NCBI RefSeq assembly: GCF_000299035.1
Contig: NZ_JH921517.1
Span: 547,317-611,316 of the forward strand
DNA length: 64,000 bases
DNA from: Bacillus bingmayongensis
GTDB taxonomy: Bacteria; Bacillota; Bacilli; Bacillales; Bacillaceae_G
Direction: 5' to 3'
The translations under genes and the position numbers were made by a program. Below, one piece after another: positions 1-9,483 of the stretch (positions are counted from its first letter, which is position 1; the number at the start of each line of letters is the position of its first letter). The notes under the pieces were generated by a model that was not told the DNA's origin, made no database searches, and was given only the letters and a program-made list of their open reading frames with translations.

Positions 1-24
1 CAAATTCAGGGGGAAATGAAGAAA

Positions 25-156
25 ATGGGAACAATCGTATGTCAAGTTTGTGAAGGAACAATTGCACACTTTGAAGATGAAAAAACAACAGTACTTTACG
101 GAAAATGTGAATCTCATTGCGAATGTGGTCACAAAGAGCATACAAAAGCCCAATAA
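25..156 (+). CDS. SR1P-like small peptide (GapA-binding family)
   Basis: The 43-residue product begins MGTIVCQVCEG and has a CxxC pair at the N-terminus and a Cys/His-rich tail (CESHCECGH), the pattern of SR1P. That peptide is encoded inside the dual-function small RNA SR1 of B. subtilis and binds the glycolytic GapA. I chose the ATG at 25 because family members start MGTIV and the AGGGGG at 8-13 is 11 nt upstream; an in-frame ATG at 16 sits too close to that site. In B. subtilis SR1 lies between pdhD and speA, and speA is also nearby here. The promoter and 5' part of the RNA are outside the window. Confidence 0.85.
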   Translation: MGTIVCQVCEGTIAHFEDEKTTVLYGKCESHCECGHKEHTKAQ

Positions 157-161
157 TTAAA

Positions 162-191
162 AGGCGCCTGCACATTTGCAGGCGCTTTTTT
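162..191 (+). terminator. Terminator of the SR1P transcript
   Basis: GCGCCTGC (164-171) pairs with GCAGGCGC (178-185) and six T follow. It would also mark the 3' end of an SR1-like RNA, and it abuts the end of tgl on the other strand. Confidence 0.9.
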
Positions 192-1020
192 AATAGATTG
201 TAGTTGTGTGACCAACTGTTACAACAATTGCATCATCTCGAATTGGAATGAATTTGAGTGTTGTTTGTAGACTATTAGTAGAAGTATATTGGCTCATGAG
301 GCGGCTATCTATGCGAGTAATAAAATCTGTTAAATATGCTGAGACAAAGGCATTGGGAATTCTTCGTTCATTTAATAAATAAATGATTTGTTCTTTTGTT
401 TGTACTCCTACACCATGCCCATAAAAAAAGAAATTACCTAAATAAATCGCATTCTCTCCTTGCCATTCAATTGAAGTTGGATTCACTTGTGGATTTTTAA
501 AGTAAACAAGATCGCCAGGAACGATATCCCCACCGGTTTTTGTTATCAGTTTTAAATCTCGGTCATAATCCCATGTATATAGTAGAAGATTCGCGAATAA
601 GAAGTTAAAAGTTTTATCATCATATAGTGCTAAAAGTGCTTTGTAAAAAATAATAATCATTGCTGTTGCACATTCTGTTCCGTACTTTTTTCCATTTTTA
701 AAAATATCTCGTATCGCGACGGAGGGTGGTACATTTGGGAGTAGTTGAAATCCTCCTAGTGGTGTCCTTTGCCAAAATTCAGGGTTACAATAGGATTGTT
801 GGAATGTACGGAACTGAAGTCCACTTTGAAAGAGTTCTAAGGCAGATGTAATAATATGAATTCGCAAATTCAGATCAAAACTGAGTTCATCAGCTGTTCG
901 GAATGAATATACTTCTTGATTTCCAGTCATAATGGCTAATATTTGTTGTTTCTCAGTAGCGAACGGTTCATTTTCACTCGTGATATAAGGATGTACAATA
1001 GAACGCCCAATCACAATCAT
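190..1020 (-). CDS. tgl: Protein-glutamine gamma-glutamyltransferase (spore coat transglutaminase)
   Basis: The 276-residue product matches Bacillus Tgl, which forms epsilon-(gamma-glutamyl)lysine cross-links between coat proteins such as GerQ in the maturing spore. The catalytic Cys is Cys117 in YGTECATA; the His of FYGHGVG (His202) and a Glu in IEWQGEN (185 or 189) complete the family's Cys-Glu-His set. There is no signal peptide, as expected for a mother-cell cytoplasmic enzyme. It has its own SigK-type promoter just upstream and is separated from speA by a terminator, so the two genes are not an operon despite sharing a strand. Confidence 0.95.
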   Translation of the reverse strand: MIVIGRSIVHPYITSENEPFATEKQQILAIMTGNQEVYSFRTADELSFDLNLRIHIITSALELFQSGLQFRTFQQSYCNPEFWQRTPLGGFQLLPNVPPSVAIRDIFKNGKKYGTECATAMIIIFYKALLALYDDKTFNFLFANLLLYTWDYDRDLKLITKTGGDIVPGDLVYFKNPQVNPTSIEWQGENAIYLGNFFFYGHGVGVQTKEQIIYLLNERRIPNAFVSAYLTDFITRIDSRLMSQYTSTNSLQTTLKFIPIRDDAIVVTVGHTTTIY

Positions 1021-1054
1021 AACTGTATCACCGCCTATACGTTACATTCTTTAG

Positions 1055-1081
1055 TATGGTATGAGTAAATGAAAAAAGGGT
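1055..1081 (-). promoter_or_regulatory. Candidate SigK promoter of tgl
   Basis: On the minus strand the -10 CATACCATA (1063-1055) fits CATAnnnTA exactly, and the -35 AC (1081-1080) is 16 nt upstream. This matches the late mother-cell role of Tgl. Read by eye against the consensus as I know it. Confidence 0.65.
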
Positions 1082-1082
1082 G

Positions 1083-1110
1083 AAAAAAAAGCCTATCAAA
1101 TGATAGGCTT
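1083..1110 (-). terminator. Terminator of speA
   Basis: On the minus strand AAGCCTATCA pairs with TGATAGGCTT around a two-base loop, followed by eight T. The stem contains the speA stop codon (1098-1096). Confidence 0.9.
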
Positions 1111-2568
1111 ATATTCTTTAATGACGCGTAATGTTTTTAACGTCATATCTTCTGGACCTTGTACTGGTAGACCCGCTTCTAAATTTTTATGAATGTAATC
1201 TAAGTTTTCTTGTGTAATAATTTCACCTGGAGTAAAGATTGGAATCCCTGGTGGATAAACCATTACAAAATCAGCTATAATGCGGCCAGCAGCATTTTTA
1301 AACGGGATGACCTCTGTCTCTGAATAAAAGGCATCTCGAGGAGAGAGGGCAAGTACAGGGATTTCTGGAATTTCAACTTGTACTTGAACACCTTTATCAG
1401 CTCTATGTTTAAATGTTGTTGCTAGTTCTTGTAAGGCTTTAATAAGAATGTTTGTCTCATCTTTTGTATCGCCTAATGTAACAAGACATAAAATGTTATA
1501 TAAGTCTGAGAGTTCAACTTCAATGTTATAACGCTCTCTTAACCATAATTCTGCTTCGTGGCCTGTAATTCCTAAGTCCTTTACAGATATAATTAGCTTT
1601 GTTGGATCATAGCTAAACGTGGCATCTGTACCTAACATTTCTTTTCCAGGACAATAAAGATGTTCAGTATTGTTTATAGCGTTACGAACATGCTCAGCTA
1701 GCTGTATTGTCTTTGTTATTAATGTCTTTCCTTCAGTTGCAAGTCGTTTTCTTGCAACATCAAGGGAAGCAAGCAAAATGTACGAGGTCGATGTTGTTGT
1801 AAGCATGCTAATAATGGATTGGACATGTTTTACGTTCACAAGGCCCTCTTTTACATTTAGAATAGAGCTTTGTGTTAATGAACCGCCGAGCTTATGAACA
1901 CTTGTTGCTGCCATATCTGCACCAGCTTGCATAGCTGACATTGGTAATTCGTCATGGAAATGAATATGGACACCATGAGCCTCATCAACTAATACAGGTA
2001 TTTCGTAGGAATGAGCTAATTCTACAATTTGCTGCAGGTCTGCGGCGAATCCAAAGTATGTTGGATTAATAACGAGTAATCCTTTTGCATCTGAATGTTC
2101 CTCGAGTGCTTTTTTTACAGATTGAATCGTAATCCCGTGTGAAATACCGAGATTCGGATCAATTTCAGGATGAATGAAAATTGGTTTTGCACCTGAGAAA
2201 ATAATGGCTGACATTACAGATTTATGAACGTTTCGTGGTACAAGAATCTTATCTCCTGGGCCACAAACGCTCATCACCATTGTCATAATTGCACCGCTTG
2301 TACCTTGAACGGAAAAGAAAGTATGATCTGCACCGAACGCAATCGCTGCTAAGTCCTGTGCTTCTTTAATCATACCCTTTGGATGATGTAAATCATCGAG
2401 CGGCGCGATATTAATTAAATCAATTGCTAATGCATTATGCCCAATAAATTCGCGAAACATAGGATCCATTCCTTGTCCTTTTTTATGACCTGGGATATGG
2501 AATTGAATTGGATTTCGCTTACTGTGCTCTACTAAAGCGGTAAACAATGGTGTTTTGTATTGGGACAA
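1096..2568 (-). CDS. speA: Arginine decarboxylase (Orn/Lys/Arg decarboxylase class III fold)
   Basis: PLP-dependent decarboxylase that makes agmatine from arginine, the first step of Bacillus polyamine synthesis. The PLP lysine lies in TSVHKLGGS, with DEAHG upstream; the C-terminal domain ends in VMVYPPGIPIFTPGE. I chose the TTG at 2568 (490 aa, MSQYKTPLF) over the GTG at 2577 because the AAGGGG Shine-Dalgarno runs directly into that GTG but lies 8 nt before the TTG. The resulting length equals that of B. subtilis SpeA. The neighbouring SR1P/SR1 locus links the region to arginine metabolism. Confidence 0.93.
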   Translation of the reverse strand: MSQYKTPLFTALVEHSKRNPIQFHIPGHKKGQGMDPMFREFIGHNALAIDLINIAPLDDLHHPKGMIKEAQDLAAIAFGADHTFFSVQGTSGAIMTMVMSVCGPGDKILVPRNVHKSVMSAIIFSGAKPIFIHPEIDPNLGISHGITIQSVKKALEEHSDAKGLLVINPTYFGFAADLQQIVELAHSYEIPVLVDEAHGVHIHFHDELPMSAMQAGADMAATSVHKLGGSLTQSSILNVKEGLVNVKHVQSIISMLTTTSTSYILLASLDVARKRLATEGKTLITKTIQLAEHVRNAINNTEHLYCPGKEMLGTDATFSYDPTKLIISVKDLGITGHEAELWLRERYNIEVELSDLYNILCLVTLGDTKDETNILIKALQELATTFKHRADKGVQVQVEIPEIPVLALSPRDAFYSETEVIPFKNAAGRIIADFVMVYPPGIPIFTPGEIITQENLDYIHKNLEAGLPVQGPEDMTLKTLRVIKEYKPII

Positions 2569-3072
2569 TCTATACACCCCTTCTTCTTCGTAATATTTAT
2601 TATGAGTTGTTTTATGTGTATCTTGTTCAATTAGAAAGTTATCTCCTCTTATATAGTTAAATAACCGTCTAGAAGAACTTGATTTGTTTACTTACCATTC
2701 AAAAGTTTTTTCATGGAAGCTTCACTTTATTTTCAATAAAACAAAAGCATTATATCACCAATGATTATATATGTATAGAAAAAATCATTATTTTTATTAT
2801 ATGCATAATTAGTAGTAAGTTTCTCCCATTATGCGTGAATAGTAAACGTTCATCTCGAGGTTTAAAGAAAGCGAGAAGATACGTAGCACCCTAACAATGG
2901 GAGTTACATTTTAAATTGGCTGAAATTACCTCATTGTCTTCGGTCTGGCAGGAGATAATTCCATAAAAAAAGAGAAATGGTGTATAATGCAAAGGGGTTA
3001 TAGCGAAGAAGGATGGAAGTTGTATTTTTAAGGTAGCATAATGGTAAAAATAAAAATGAATGAGGTGTACAT
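2569..3072. other. Intergenic region between divergent speA and yktA
   Basis: AT-rich, 504 bp. A TATAAT at about 2981-2986 could serve yktA. A 71-codon open frame at 2679-2894 lacks a ribosome-binding site and a recognisable family, so I left it out. I see no RNA gene or repeat. Confidence 0.5.
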
Positions 3073-3342
3073 ATGGAATATCAATACCCACTTGATTATG
3101 ATTGGTCAAATGATGAGATGATTGCAATCGTGACATTCTATGAGGCGATTGAAAAGGCATATGAGAAAGGTATCGTGAGAGAAGACTTGATGAGACTATA
3201 TCGTCGCTTTAAAGAAATCGTGCCTTCGAAAGCGGAAGAGAAGAAAATTGATAAAGAGTTTCAAGAGGTAAGTGGTTACTCTATATATCGGGCAATTCAA
3301 AGAGCGAAAGAAGCAGAAGAACAAAAGATTGTAAAAATGTAA
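3073..3342 (+). CDS. yktA: UPF0223 family protein YktA
   Basis: An 89-residue acidic, all-helical cytoplasmic protein opening [16 protein letters not shown], the signature of UPF0223. Family function is unknown. It is preceded by GAGGTG and converges on yktB, with a perfect palindromic terminator between them. The yktA-yktB-ykzI-suhB order is that of B. subtilis. Confidence 0.9.
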   Translation: MEYQYPLDYDWSNDEMIAIVTFYEAIEKAYEKGIVREDLMRLYRRFKEIVPSKAEEKKIDKEFQEVSGYSIYRAIQRAKEAEEQKIVKM

Positions 3343-3391
3343 AAAGATTTTGAAAAATTAAATTCAAAGTGCTATAATGGGAGAACAACTT

Positions 3392-3421
3392 AAAACGGAC
3401 AATAGATCTATTGTCCGTTTT
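3392..3421. terminator. Shared bidirectional terminator, yktA/yktB
   Basis: A perfect 15-bp inverted repeat with no loop bases: AAAACGGACAATAGA (3392-3406) and its complement (3407-3421). Flanking A and T tracts serve both strands. Confidence 0.85.
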
Positions 3422-3425
3422 CTTA

Positions 3426-4052
3426 CTATCGATTGCAAATTCTATATAAAGGAAGGAGTGAGTGCATAGTAGATGTAACCTTCGCAAGAAATTGCTCATC
3501 AGTAAGTGTTGAAAATTCTTCTGGTGAGATGTGAATACCAACTAGTAACTCTGCTTTTTTTATAGTGGCTAAGCGTTCAATCATCTTTTGTAAATCATTT
3601 GCTTCAAGCGTGTTATGTGGTTTTACAGCTGGTTTAGTATGGTCAATGGACCAAACGAAGTCATTTGGTATATTTGTTTTTAAATCATTTAAGTGTTCTA
3701 AGAAGGCATGAGCCGCTTCCACTTTCTGTGGACACTCATAGATTAAACCAAAGTATATGAAAGCGTGGGTACCCCATAAACCGATTTGAAAATGTGGTAG
3801 CATTTTATATCCGCGTTTATTTGTTGAAAAAGCAACCCAAGTATCGTTTGGTGGATTGACTTTACGACGTGCGTGTTTCGCAACATGATAGAAAAAAGTT
3901 TCCCCAGTTTGTTCTGATAAATAATGAGAAAATTGCTCGCCTAGAGCTTCTAATTTAGGATGAATATTCGTTTTAATAGCATTCATTCGTTCTTCGAGAC
4001 CATCAACTGCAAAGACAGCAAAGTCAGTTGATTTAAATGTTTGTAATGTCAT
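3426..4052 (-). CDS. yktB: UPF0637 (DUF1054) family protein YktB
   Basis: The 208-residue soluble protein starts [14 protein letters not shown]. The open frame extends 47 codons further upstream, but the ATG at 4052 has GGAGG 8-9 nt before it and gives the family's usual length. The conserved core includes [12 protein letters not shown]. No enzymatic function is established for the family, and no membrane segment is visible. Confidence 0.9.
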   Translation of the reverse strand: MTLQTFKSTDFAVFAVDGLEERMNAIKTNIHPKLEALGEQFSHYLSEQTGETFFYHVAKHARRKVNPPNDTWVAFSTNKRGYKMLPHFQIGLWGTHAFIYFGLIYECPQKVEAAHAFLEHLNDLKTNIPNDFVWSIDHTKPAVKPHNTLEANDLQKMIERLATIKKAELLVGIHISPEEFSTLTDEQFLAKVTSTMHSLLPLYRICNR

Positions 4053-4257
4053 GACAGTTCCTCCAACTCCTAGTTTGTTTTTTATTTTAGCATAGCTTGT
4101 ACTATTCATAAAAAAACAGCATAAAAAAATTACGTAAAAAAAAATAATTATGTTGCATAGATGTTTTATCCAACATAATATAGTATAAAACAAAAAATCA
4201 GAAAATTAAGTTAATTCTAGTCCAAGGGCAGACGAATATTGGGAGGAGGCAATAAAA

Positions 4258-4446
4258 ATGAGACAGGTGATTAATGCGTTAAAGAGAACAGATGCTGAAA
4301 AAAGAATTCCGGTGCTAAGATTGGAGTTAGATTATGAATTAGCAACGCTATATGATGCGATGATGGAAAATGATAATCAGAAAAAAGAAGAGTGCGTGCA
4401 AAAATTAGAAGTGCTAAGACTTGAAATGATTCGTTTGGAAGCGTAA
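4258..4446 (+). CDS. ykzI: YkzI-like small protein
   Basis: A 62-residue, highly charged, helical protein (MRQVINALKRTDAEKRIPVLRLELD...). It occupies the ykzI position between yktB and the suhB-type phosphatase. A strong GGGAGGAGG precedes the ATG. Identification rests on synteny and general character; function is unknown. Confidence 0.75.
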   Translation: MRQVINALKRTDAEKRIPVLRLELDYELATLYDAMMENDNQKKEECVQKLEVLRLEMIRLEA

Positions 4447-4476
4447 TAATAGTATATGTATAAAATTTTAGTTGGT

Positions 4477-4504
4477 GCGAACCTTATAAAGGGTTCGTTT
4501 TTTC
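4477..4504 (+). terminator. Terminator after ykzI
   Basis: CGAACC (4478-4483) pairs with GGTTCG (4492-4497), with a T run following. Confidence 0.85.
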
Positions 4505-4534
4505 TGTGAACAGTATAGATCGGAGTGTTTAAAC

Positions 4535-5326
4535 ATGCAAGAGGTATGGAAAGAAATCGATACAAATGCAAAGCAGTGGGTTCGAGAAGCTGGTGAACGT
4601 TTAATGGCATCATTGCAAAAGACACTTATTATAGAGACGAAATCAAATGCAGCTGACCTAGTAACAAATATGGATCGGGAAACAGAACAGTTTTTGATTG
4701 GGAAAATTAAACAAACATTCCCAGACCATTATATTTTAGGAGAAGAAGGATATGGGGATGAAGTTGCATCTTCTGATGGAGTTGTTTGGTTAATTGATCC
4801 AATTGACGGTACGATGAATTTTGTTCACCAAAAAAGAAACTTTGCGATTTCAATTGGTATTTATGAGAACGGTATCGGAAAAATCGGTCTGGTCTATGAT
4901 CCGGTTCATGATGAACTTTATCATGCTGTAAAAGGAGAAGGAGCTTTTTGCAACGATGTATCTATTCCTACTCTAGAGAAAAGTACGGTGGAACATGGAA
5001 TAATTGCTTTAAATGCAACTTGGCTTACTGATAATCCATTACTTAATATGGAGAAAATGATGCAACTTGTAAAATTGGCAAGGGGGACACGTTCATATGG
5101 ATGTGCAGCATTAGAAATGGTCTATGTTGCAACTGGAAGATTGGATGCTTACGTGACGCCTAGACTATCTCCTTGGGATTTTGGTGGTGGAATGATTATT
5201 GTAGAAGAAGTCGGGGGTAAAGTAACGACATTCGCCGGTGCTACGCTTTCTATTGTGGAGAAGAGCAGTGTATTAGTTGCAAAACCTGGAGTATATGAAG
5301 AGTTATTACAATATGTATCACAGTAA
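4535..5326 (+). CDS. Inositol monophosphatase family protein (SuhB/YktC type)
   Basis: The 263-residue enzyme of the Mg2+/Li+-sensitive phosphatase superfamily is expected to dephosphorylate inositol or other sugar phosphates. It shows the metal-binding series ILGEEGYG, then DPIDGTMNF, and near the C-terminus WDFGGGMIIVEEVGG. The ATG at 4535 follows CGGAG. The gene matches B. subtilis yktC by position. Its physiological substrate cannot be told from sequence. Confidence 0.9.
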   Translation: MQEVWKEIDTNAKQWVREAGERLMASLQKTLIIETKSNAADLVTNMDRETEQFLIGKIKQTFPDHYILGEEGYGDEVASSDGVVWLIDPIDGTMNFVHQKRNFAISIGIYENGIGKIGLVYDPVHDELYHAVKGEGAFCNDVSIPTLEKSTVEHGIIALNATWLTDNPLLNMEKMMQLVKLARGTRSYGCAALEMVYVATGRLDAYVTPRLSPWDFGGGMIIVEEVGGKVTTFAGATLSIVEKSSVLVAKPGVYEELLQYVSQ

Positions 5327-5327
5327 C

Positions 5328-5368
5328 AAAAAAAGTAAGAGGCCCAAGACGTAGCTTCTTACTTTTTC
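5328..5368. terminator. Bidirectional terminator, suhB-type gene/ylaF
   Basis: AAAAAGTAAGA (5330-5340) pairs with TCTTACTTTTT (5357-5367) between convergent genes. Confidence 0.75.
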
Positions 5369-5371
5369 ATG

Positions 5372-5551
5372 TTACTGTGATTTACGCATTTTGCGTTTTG
5401 TTATAAATCCATATCCGACTGTAACAAATGTACCAATAATGCAAATAATAATACCGATGGGACTATTTTCAGCAATCATAATTCCGATGCCAATTAAGAA
5501 AATAACACCGATAATAGCTGTTAGTAAAAAGCGATATTGAATGTGTTCCAT
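5372..5551 (-). CDS. ylaF: DUF5325-type small membrane protein YlaF
   Basis: 59 residues with two hydrophobic segments (TAIIGVIFLIGIGIMI and GIIICIIGTFVTVGYGF) and a basic tail (KRKMRKSQ). I chose the ATG at 5551 because GGAGGGTG lies just upstream and the length fits; the frame opens 16 codons earlier without such a site. It sits divergent from typA, as ylaF does in B. subtilis. Function unknown. Confidence 0.85.
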   Translation of the reverse strand: MEHIQYRFLLTAIIGVIFLIGIGIMIAENSPIGIIICIIGTFVTVGYGFITKRKMRKSQ

Positions 5552-5691
5552 ATCTTCACCCTCCAATTTCATTTTACTTTCACAAAAGTAAGAATACAAC
5601 TATATTTTCATTCTTGATTTTATTTTGATTGCCATTGTATCCCCTTCGCTCTTATAATAGAGAAGGATTAAAAAGACACTAGGAGTTGGAC

Positions 5692-7536
5692 ATGTTGAAA
5701 AAACGACAAGATTTACGTAATATAGCAATTATCGCCCACGTTGACCATGGTAAAACAACACTTGTTGACCAATTATTACGTCAAGCGGGGACGTTCCGTG
5801 CAAACGAGCACGTAGAAGAACGTGCAATGGATTCAAATGACTTAGAAAGAGAACGCGGTATTACAATTTTAGCGAAAAATACAGCGATTCATTATGAAGA
5901 TAAACGAATTAACATTTTAGATACACCTGGACACGCTGACTTTGGTGGTGAAGTTGAGCGTATCATGAAAATGGTTGATGGTGTTTTACTTGTTGTTGAT
6001 GCATATGAAGGTTGTATGCCACAAACACGATTTGTTTTAAAGAAAGCATTAGAACAAAATTTAACTCCAATCGTTGTTGTAAACAAAATTGACCGTGACT
6101 TTGCTCGCCCAGACGAAGTGGTTGATGAAGTAATCGACTTATTCATTGAACTTGGTGCAAACGAAGATCAATTAGAGTTCCCAGTAGTATTTGCGTCAGC
6201 AATGAACGGAACAGCAAGTTTAGATTCAAATCCAGCAAATCAAGAAGAGAATATGAAATCATTATTTGATACAATCATTAATCATATTCCAGCACCAATC
6301 GATAATAGTGACGAGCCACTTCAATTCCAAGTAGCACTTCTTGACTATAATGACTATGTAGGTCGTATTGGAGTTGGCCGTGTATTCCGCGGTACAATGA
6401 AAGTTGGACAACAAGTTGCGTTAATGAAGGCTGATGGAAGTGTAAAACAATTCCGCGTAACGAAACTATTTGGTTATATGGGATTAAAACGTCAAGAAAT
6501 CGAAGAAGCAAAGGCTGGAGATTTAGTAGCTGTTTCAGGTATGGAAGACATTAACGTTGGTGAAACTGTATGTCCAGTTGAACATCAAGAAGCATTACCA
6601 TTATTACGTGTTGATGAGCCAACACTACAAATGACATTCCTTGTAAATAACAGCCCATTTGCAGGTCGTGAAGGAAAATATATTACATCTCGTAAAATTG
6701 AAGAGCGTCTTCGTTCTCAGTTACAAACAGATGTTAGTTTACGTGTAGATAATACAGAATCTCCTGATGCATGGATTGTATCTGGACGTGGAGAATTACA
6801 TTTATCAATCTTAATTGAAAACATGCGCCGTGAAGGATACGAATTACAAGTATCTAAACCAGAAGTAATTATTAAAGAAGTAGACGGTGTAAGATGTGAG
6901 CCTGTAGAGCGTGTACAAATTGATGTACCAGAAGAATATACTGGTTCTATCATGGAGTCTATGGGTGCGCGTAAAGGTGAAATGTTAGATATGGTGAACA
7001 ATGGAAATGGTCAAGTTCGTCTTACATTCATGGTACCAGCACGTGGATTAATCGGTTATACAACAGAATTCTTAACTTTAACACGTGGTTATGGTATCTT
7101 AAACCATACGTTCGATAGCTATCAGCCAGCACATGCTGGTCAAGTTGGTGGACGTCGTCAAGGTGTTCTAGTTTCATTAGAAACAGGAAAAGCATCACAA
7201 TACGGTATTATCCAAGTAGAAGACCGTGGTGTAATCTTTGTTGAACCAGGTACAGAAGTTTATAATGGTATGATCGTTGGGGAACATACACGTGAGAATG
7301 ATTTAACAGTTAACATTGTAAAAATGAAACAACAAACTAACATTCGTTCTGCAACAAAAGACCAAACGTCAACAATGAAAAAAGCTCGTATCATGACATT
7401 AGAAGAATCATTAGAATACTTAAATGATGATGAATACTGTGAAGTAACACCAGAATCAATTCGTCTTCGTAAAAAGATTCTGGATAAGAGCGAGCGTGAA
7501 AGAGCTGCTAAGAAAAAGAAATCTGTAGAAGCGTAA
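5692..7536 (+). CDS. typA: Ribosome-associated translational GTPase TypA/BipA
   Basis: A 614-residue GTPase of the EF-G superfamily that acts in 50S assembly and stress or cold adaptation. Visible are G1 AHVDHGKTT, the switch region RERGITI, G3 [11 protein letters not shown]4 NKID and a G5-like SAMNG. Domain II, the EF-G domain V fold and the BipA-specific C-terminal domain follow. The ATG at 5692 is 6 nt after AGGAG; an in-frame TTG at 5686 overlaps that site. This is ylaG in B. subtilis. A terminator follows, so it is probably monocistronic. Confidence 0.97.
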   Translation: MLKKRQDLRNIAIIAHVDHGKTTLVDQLLRQAGTFRANEHVEERAMDSNDLERERGITILAKNTAIHYEDKRINILDTPGHADFGGEVERIMKMVDGVLLVVDAYEGCMPQTRFVLKKALEQNLTPIVVVNKIDRDFARPDEVVDEVIDLFIELGANEDQLEFPVVFASAMNGTASLDSNPANQEENMKSLFDTIINHIPAPIDNSDEPLQFQVALLDYNDYVGRIGVGRVFRGTMKVGQQVALMKADGSVKQFRVTKLFGYMGLKRQEIEEAKAGDLVAVSGMEDINVGETVCPVEHQEALPLLRVDEPTLQMTFLVNNSPFAGREGKYITSRKIEERLRSQLQTDVSLRVDNTESPDAWIVSGRGELHLSILIENMRREGYELQVSKPEVIIKEVDGVRCEPVERVQIDVPEEYTGSIMESMGARKGEMLDMVNNGNGQVRLTFMVPARGLIGYTTEFLTLTRGYGILNHTFDSYQPAHAGQVGGRRQGVLVSLETGKASQYGIIQVEDRGVIFVEPGTEVYNGMIVGEHTRENDLTVNIVKMKQQTNIRSATKDQTSTMKKARIMTLEESLEYLNDDEYCEVTPESIRLRKKILDKSERERAAKKKKSVEA

Positions 7537-7545
7537 AAAATAGGG

Positions 7546-7573
7546 AGCTACCTTTAAAAGGTAGCTTTTTTTT
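7546..7573 (+). terminator. Terminator of typA
   Basis: AGCTACCTTT pairs with AAAGGTAGCT, followed by seven T. Confidence 0.92.
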
Positions 7574-7782
7574 ATTCTGTTATTTTTCGAAAATTTACTC
7601 TTTTATCTAGACAGTATTTTTTCTGCAATGTACTCTTATAGTAGGCAACATAGAATTTAAAAATTAAGAAGTAATGCGCTGCTAGTCAGTTGAATGAATG
7701 GGGCTCATATGGAATATTTTCTATCTTTATTTTAGATAGGGGAATTTTTATTCATTTTTGCTAGATAAAGGGGAGAAGTATA

Positions 7783-8085
7783 ATGCTAGAAAGAATGTCA
7801 TTTTTTGCAAAGCTATACAATGTAGATGTGAATCCAGAAGTAGGTATGTGGCTACTTTATGGTACAATGATTATTTTGAGTGCACTTGTATATAATTTGG
7901 GTTTTGCTAGGAAATTATCGCTATTAAAAAATGTTGTGATTTATGTGGTATTAGCAATTGGGTGTACGGTTCTAACTTTTTTTGGAGTTTTGTTACCAGT
8001 TGGGGAAGGGCTCGTTGTAGCGGCGCTTGTGCTTGGTATTTATAGATTGCGCTTACGTCAAGTAAAGAAACAGAGAGTGAGCTAA
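7783..8085 (+). CDS. ylaH: YlaH-like membrane protein
   Basis: The 100-residue protein has three hydrophobic segments (about residues 20-40, 47-66 and 72-88) and a basic C-terminus ([11 protein letters not shown]), so it should lie in the cytoplasmic membrane with the tail inside. GGGGAGAAG precedes the start. It is followed after 13 bp by a small soluble gene, with which it probably forms a transcript. Function unknown. Confidence 0.85.
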   Translation: MLERMSFFAKLYNVDVNPEVGMWLLYGTMIILSALVYNLGFARKLSLLKNVVIYVVLAIGCTVLTFFGVLLPVGEGLVVAALVLGIYRLRLRQVKKQRVS

Positions 8086-8098
8086 GGGGGGATGTTTC

Positions 8099-8374
8099 AT
8101 GCGTTCTGTACAAGATGCATTATACAATTGGCTAACGATTAAAACTGTCGCGGAAGCACGCCCGTATGATGAGGCTGCACAAGAAACATATTTACTGTTT
8201 CATAATATGTTACATGAAGATCATCAATTAAGAGATGTAACGGTGGAAAAGAAAGAAGATATGTATTTGGTTACATATGAACGAGACGGGGAAAAACATT
8301 CTACAAGATTTCCATTAGAGCTTATAGATTGTTTCTTAGATCAAATGAAACGAGAGCCGGAGAAATATAAATAA
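8099..8374 (+). CDS. Conserved hypothetical protein, 91 aa
   Basis: Soluble, acidic, 91 residues (MRSVQDALYNWLTIKTVAEARPYDEAAQETYLLF...). A strong AAGGGGGGATG element precedes it and it lies 13 bp behind ylaH, so it is very likely translated. I do not recognise a characterised family. B. subtilis has no gene I can recall in this slot, so it may be peculiar to the cereus group. Confidence 0.7.
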   Translation: MRSVQDALYNWLTIKTVAEARPYDEAAQETYLLFHNMLHEDHQLRDVTVEKKEDMYLVTYERDGEKHSTRFPLELIDCFLDQMKREPEKYK

Positions 8375-8410
8375 GCCCTCATCTGAAGGATTAAGGACTT
8401 ATTTGGCAGT

Positions 8411-8611
8411 TTACCACTCATCTTCTATTGTTTTATCACGATATAAGTGGAATTTTCCGGTTGCATGGCGTTCCATTGTACGTTCTGCAATACGTTCTGT
8501 GCATTCCATGCACATATATGTATGAATAGGACGGTTACGAAGCCTTTTGGCCATAGGATTTTCGTCATCTAACTCTTCTTTTTTATCACAAAGCATGCAT
8601 TTGACTCTCAT
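8411..8611 (-). CDS. ylaI: YlaI-type zinc-ribbon-like protein
   Basis: 66 residues with two CxxC knuckles, CMLC (near residue 5) and CMEC (near 34), which can form a single Zn-binding site. The rest is basic and helical. GAGGTG precedes the ATG. It matches B. subtilis YlaI by content and position. Function unknown; DNA, RNA or protein contact through the Zn site is only a guess. Confidence 0.85.
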   Translation of the reverse strand: MRVKCMLCDKKEELDDENPMAKRLRNRPIHTYMCMECTERIAERTMERHATGKFHLYRDKTIEDEW

Positions 8612-8753
8612 TTCGTCACCTCAATACAAATTCTATCGATATAAGTATATCATGTAAATTTGATATTTTTGAACTATAGGGGGAAAAAATAATATTTTCG
8701 CAATTCGAAAAATAAGTTATTATTAAGATGAAGAAAAATTTGGAGGTGGAAAT

Positions 8754-9209
8754 ATGGCAAATGTAGTAGAAACTACATTGACAGATTCTTTAGTTCAATC
8801 TTTACGTGAAGGACATATTATTACAATTGCAACAATTGATTTTGAAAAGGCTGTTCCAAATGTAAGTGCTATTTCATGGGTATATGCAATGAATGAGACA
8901 AGTATACGATTTGCAGTTGATCAACGCTCTCGTATTGCGGAAAATTTACGCCATCAGTCAGGGCTTGTACTTACTGTAATGGCAAATGAATCTGTATTTT
9001 CCATTAGCGGTGAAGCAAAGATTTTAACAGATAGAATGGAAGGCATTCCCCTCAAATTAACTGTAGTAGAAGTATCTGTTCAAGAAGTGCGTGATGTTAT
9101 GTTTTATGGAGCAAAGCTTGCTTCGGAACCAACATATGAAAAAACATATGATCTTCGTGCTGCTGAAAAACTTGATAATCAAGTTTTAACAGCAATGAAA
9201 GAATTGTAG
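8754..9209 (+). CDS. Pyridoxamine 5'-phosphate oxidase-fold family protein
   Basis: A 151-residue protein with the split-barrel PPOX/FMN-binding look: an N-terminal ITIATIDFEKAVPNVSAISWVYA strand pair, then RFAVDQRSRIAENLRHQ and a SISGEAKIL strand. Such proteins bind FMN or F420, or act as small flavin reductases; the substrate is not evident. TTGGAGGTGG precedes the start. A terminator follows, so the gene stands alone between ylaI and phoH. Confidence 0.75.
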   Translation: MANVVETTLTDSLVQSLREGHIITIATIDFEKAVPNVSAISWVYAMNETSIRFAVDQRSRIAENLRHQSGLVLTVMANESVFSISGEAKILTDRMEGIPLKLTVVEVSVQEVRDVMFYGAKLASEPTYEKTYDLRAAEKLDNQVLTAMKEL

Positions 9210-9213
9210 GAAT

Positions 9214-9243
9214 GGATGAGCGCTATGATTGTTCATCCTTTTC
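9214..9243 (+). terminator. Terminator after the PPOX-fold gene
   Basis: GGATGA (9214-9219) pairs with TCATCC (9233-9238), with TTTT following. Confidence 0.7.
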
Positions 9244-9483
9244 TACTATTTTAACCAAAGTAAATAGTTGATCTTTGTTGCATGTTAAAATATAAATTTT
9301 GATGAATAATACAATACCTAGTTATAAATGAGAAAAATGATTAAGAAAAGTTTTAATTTATATGAATTTCGATTCTACCTCGTTAATACATTACATATAA
9401 TTATAACAATGGTTCGTCCATATCATGATCATGGATGAAACCCTTGTTCTACAAATTTAAAAGTGGAGTCAGGGGGTAACAGG

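Noticed and set aside
2679-2894. 71-codon frame upstream of yktA
   Set aside because: No ribosome-binding site and no recognisable family. The AT-rich interval gives such frames by chance.
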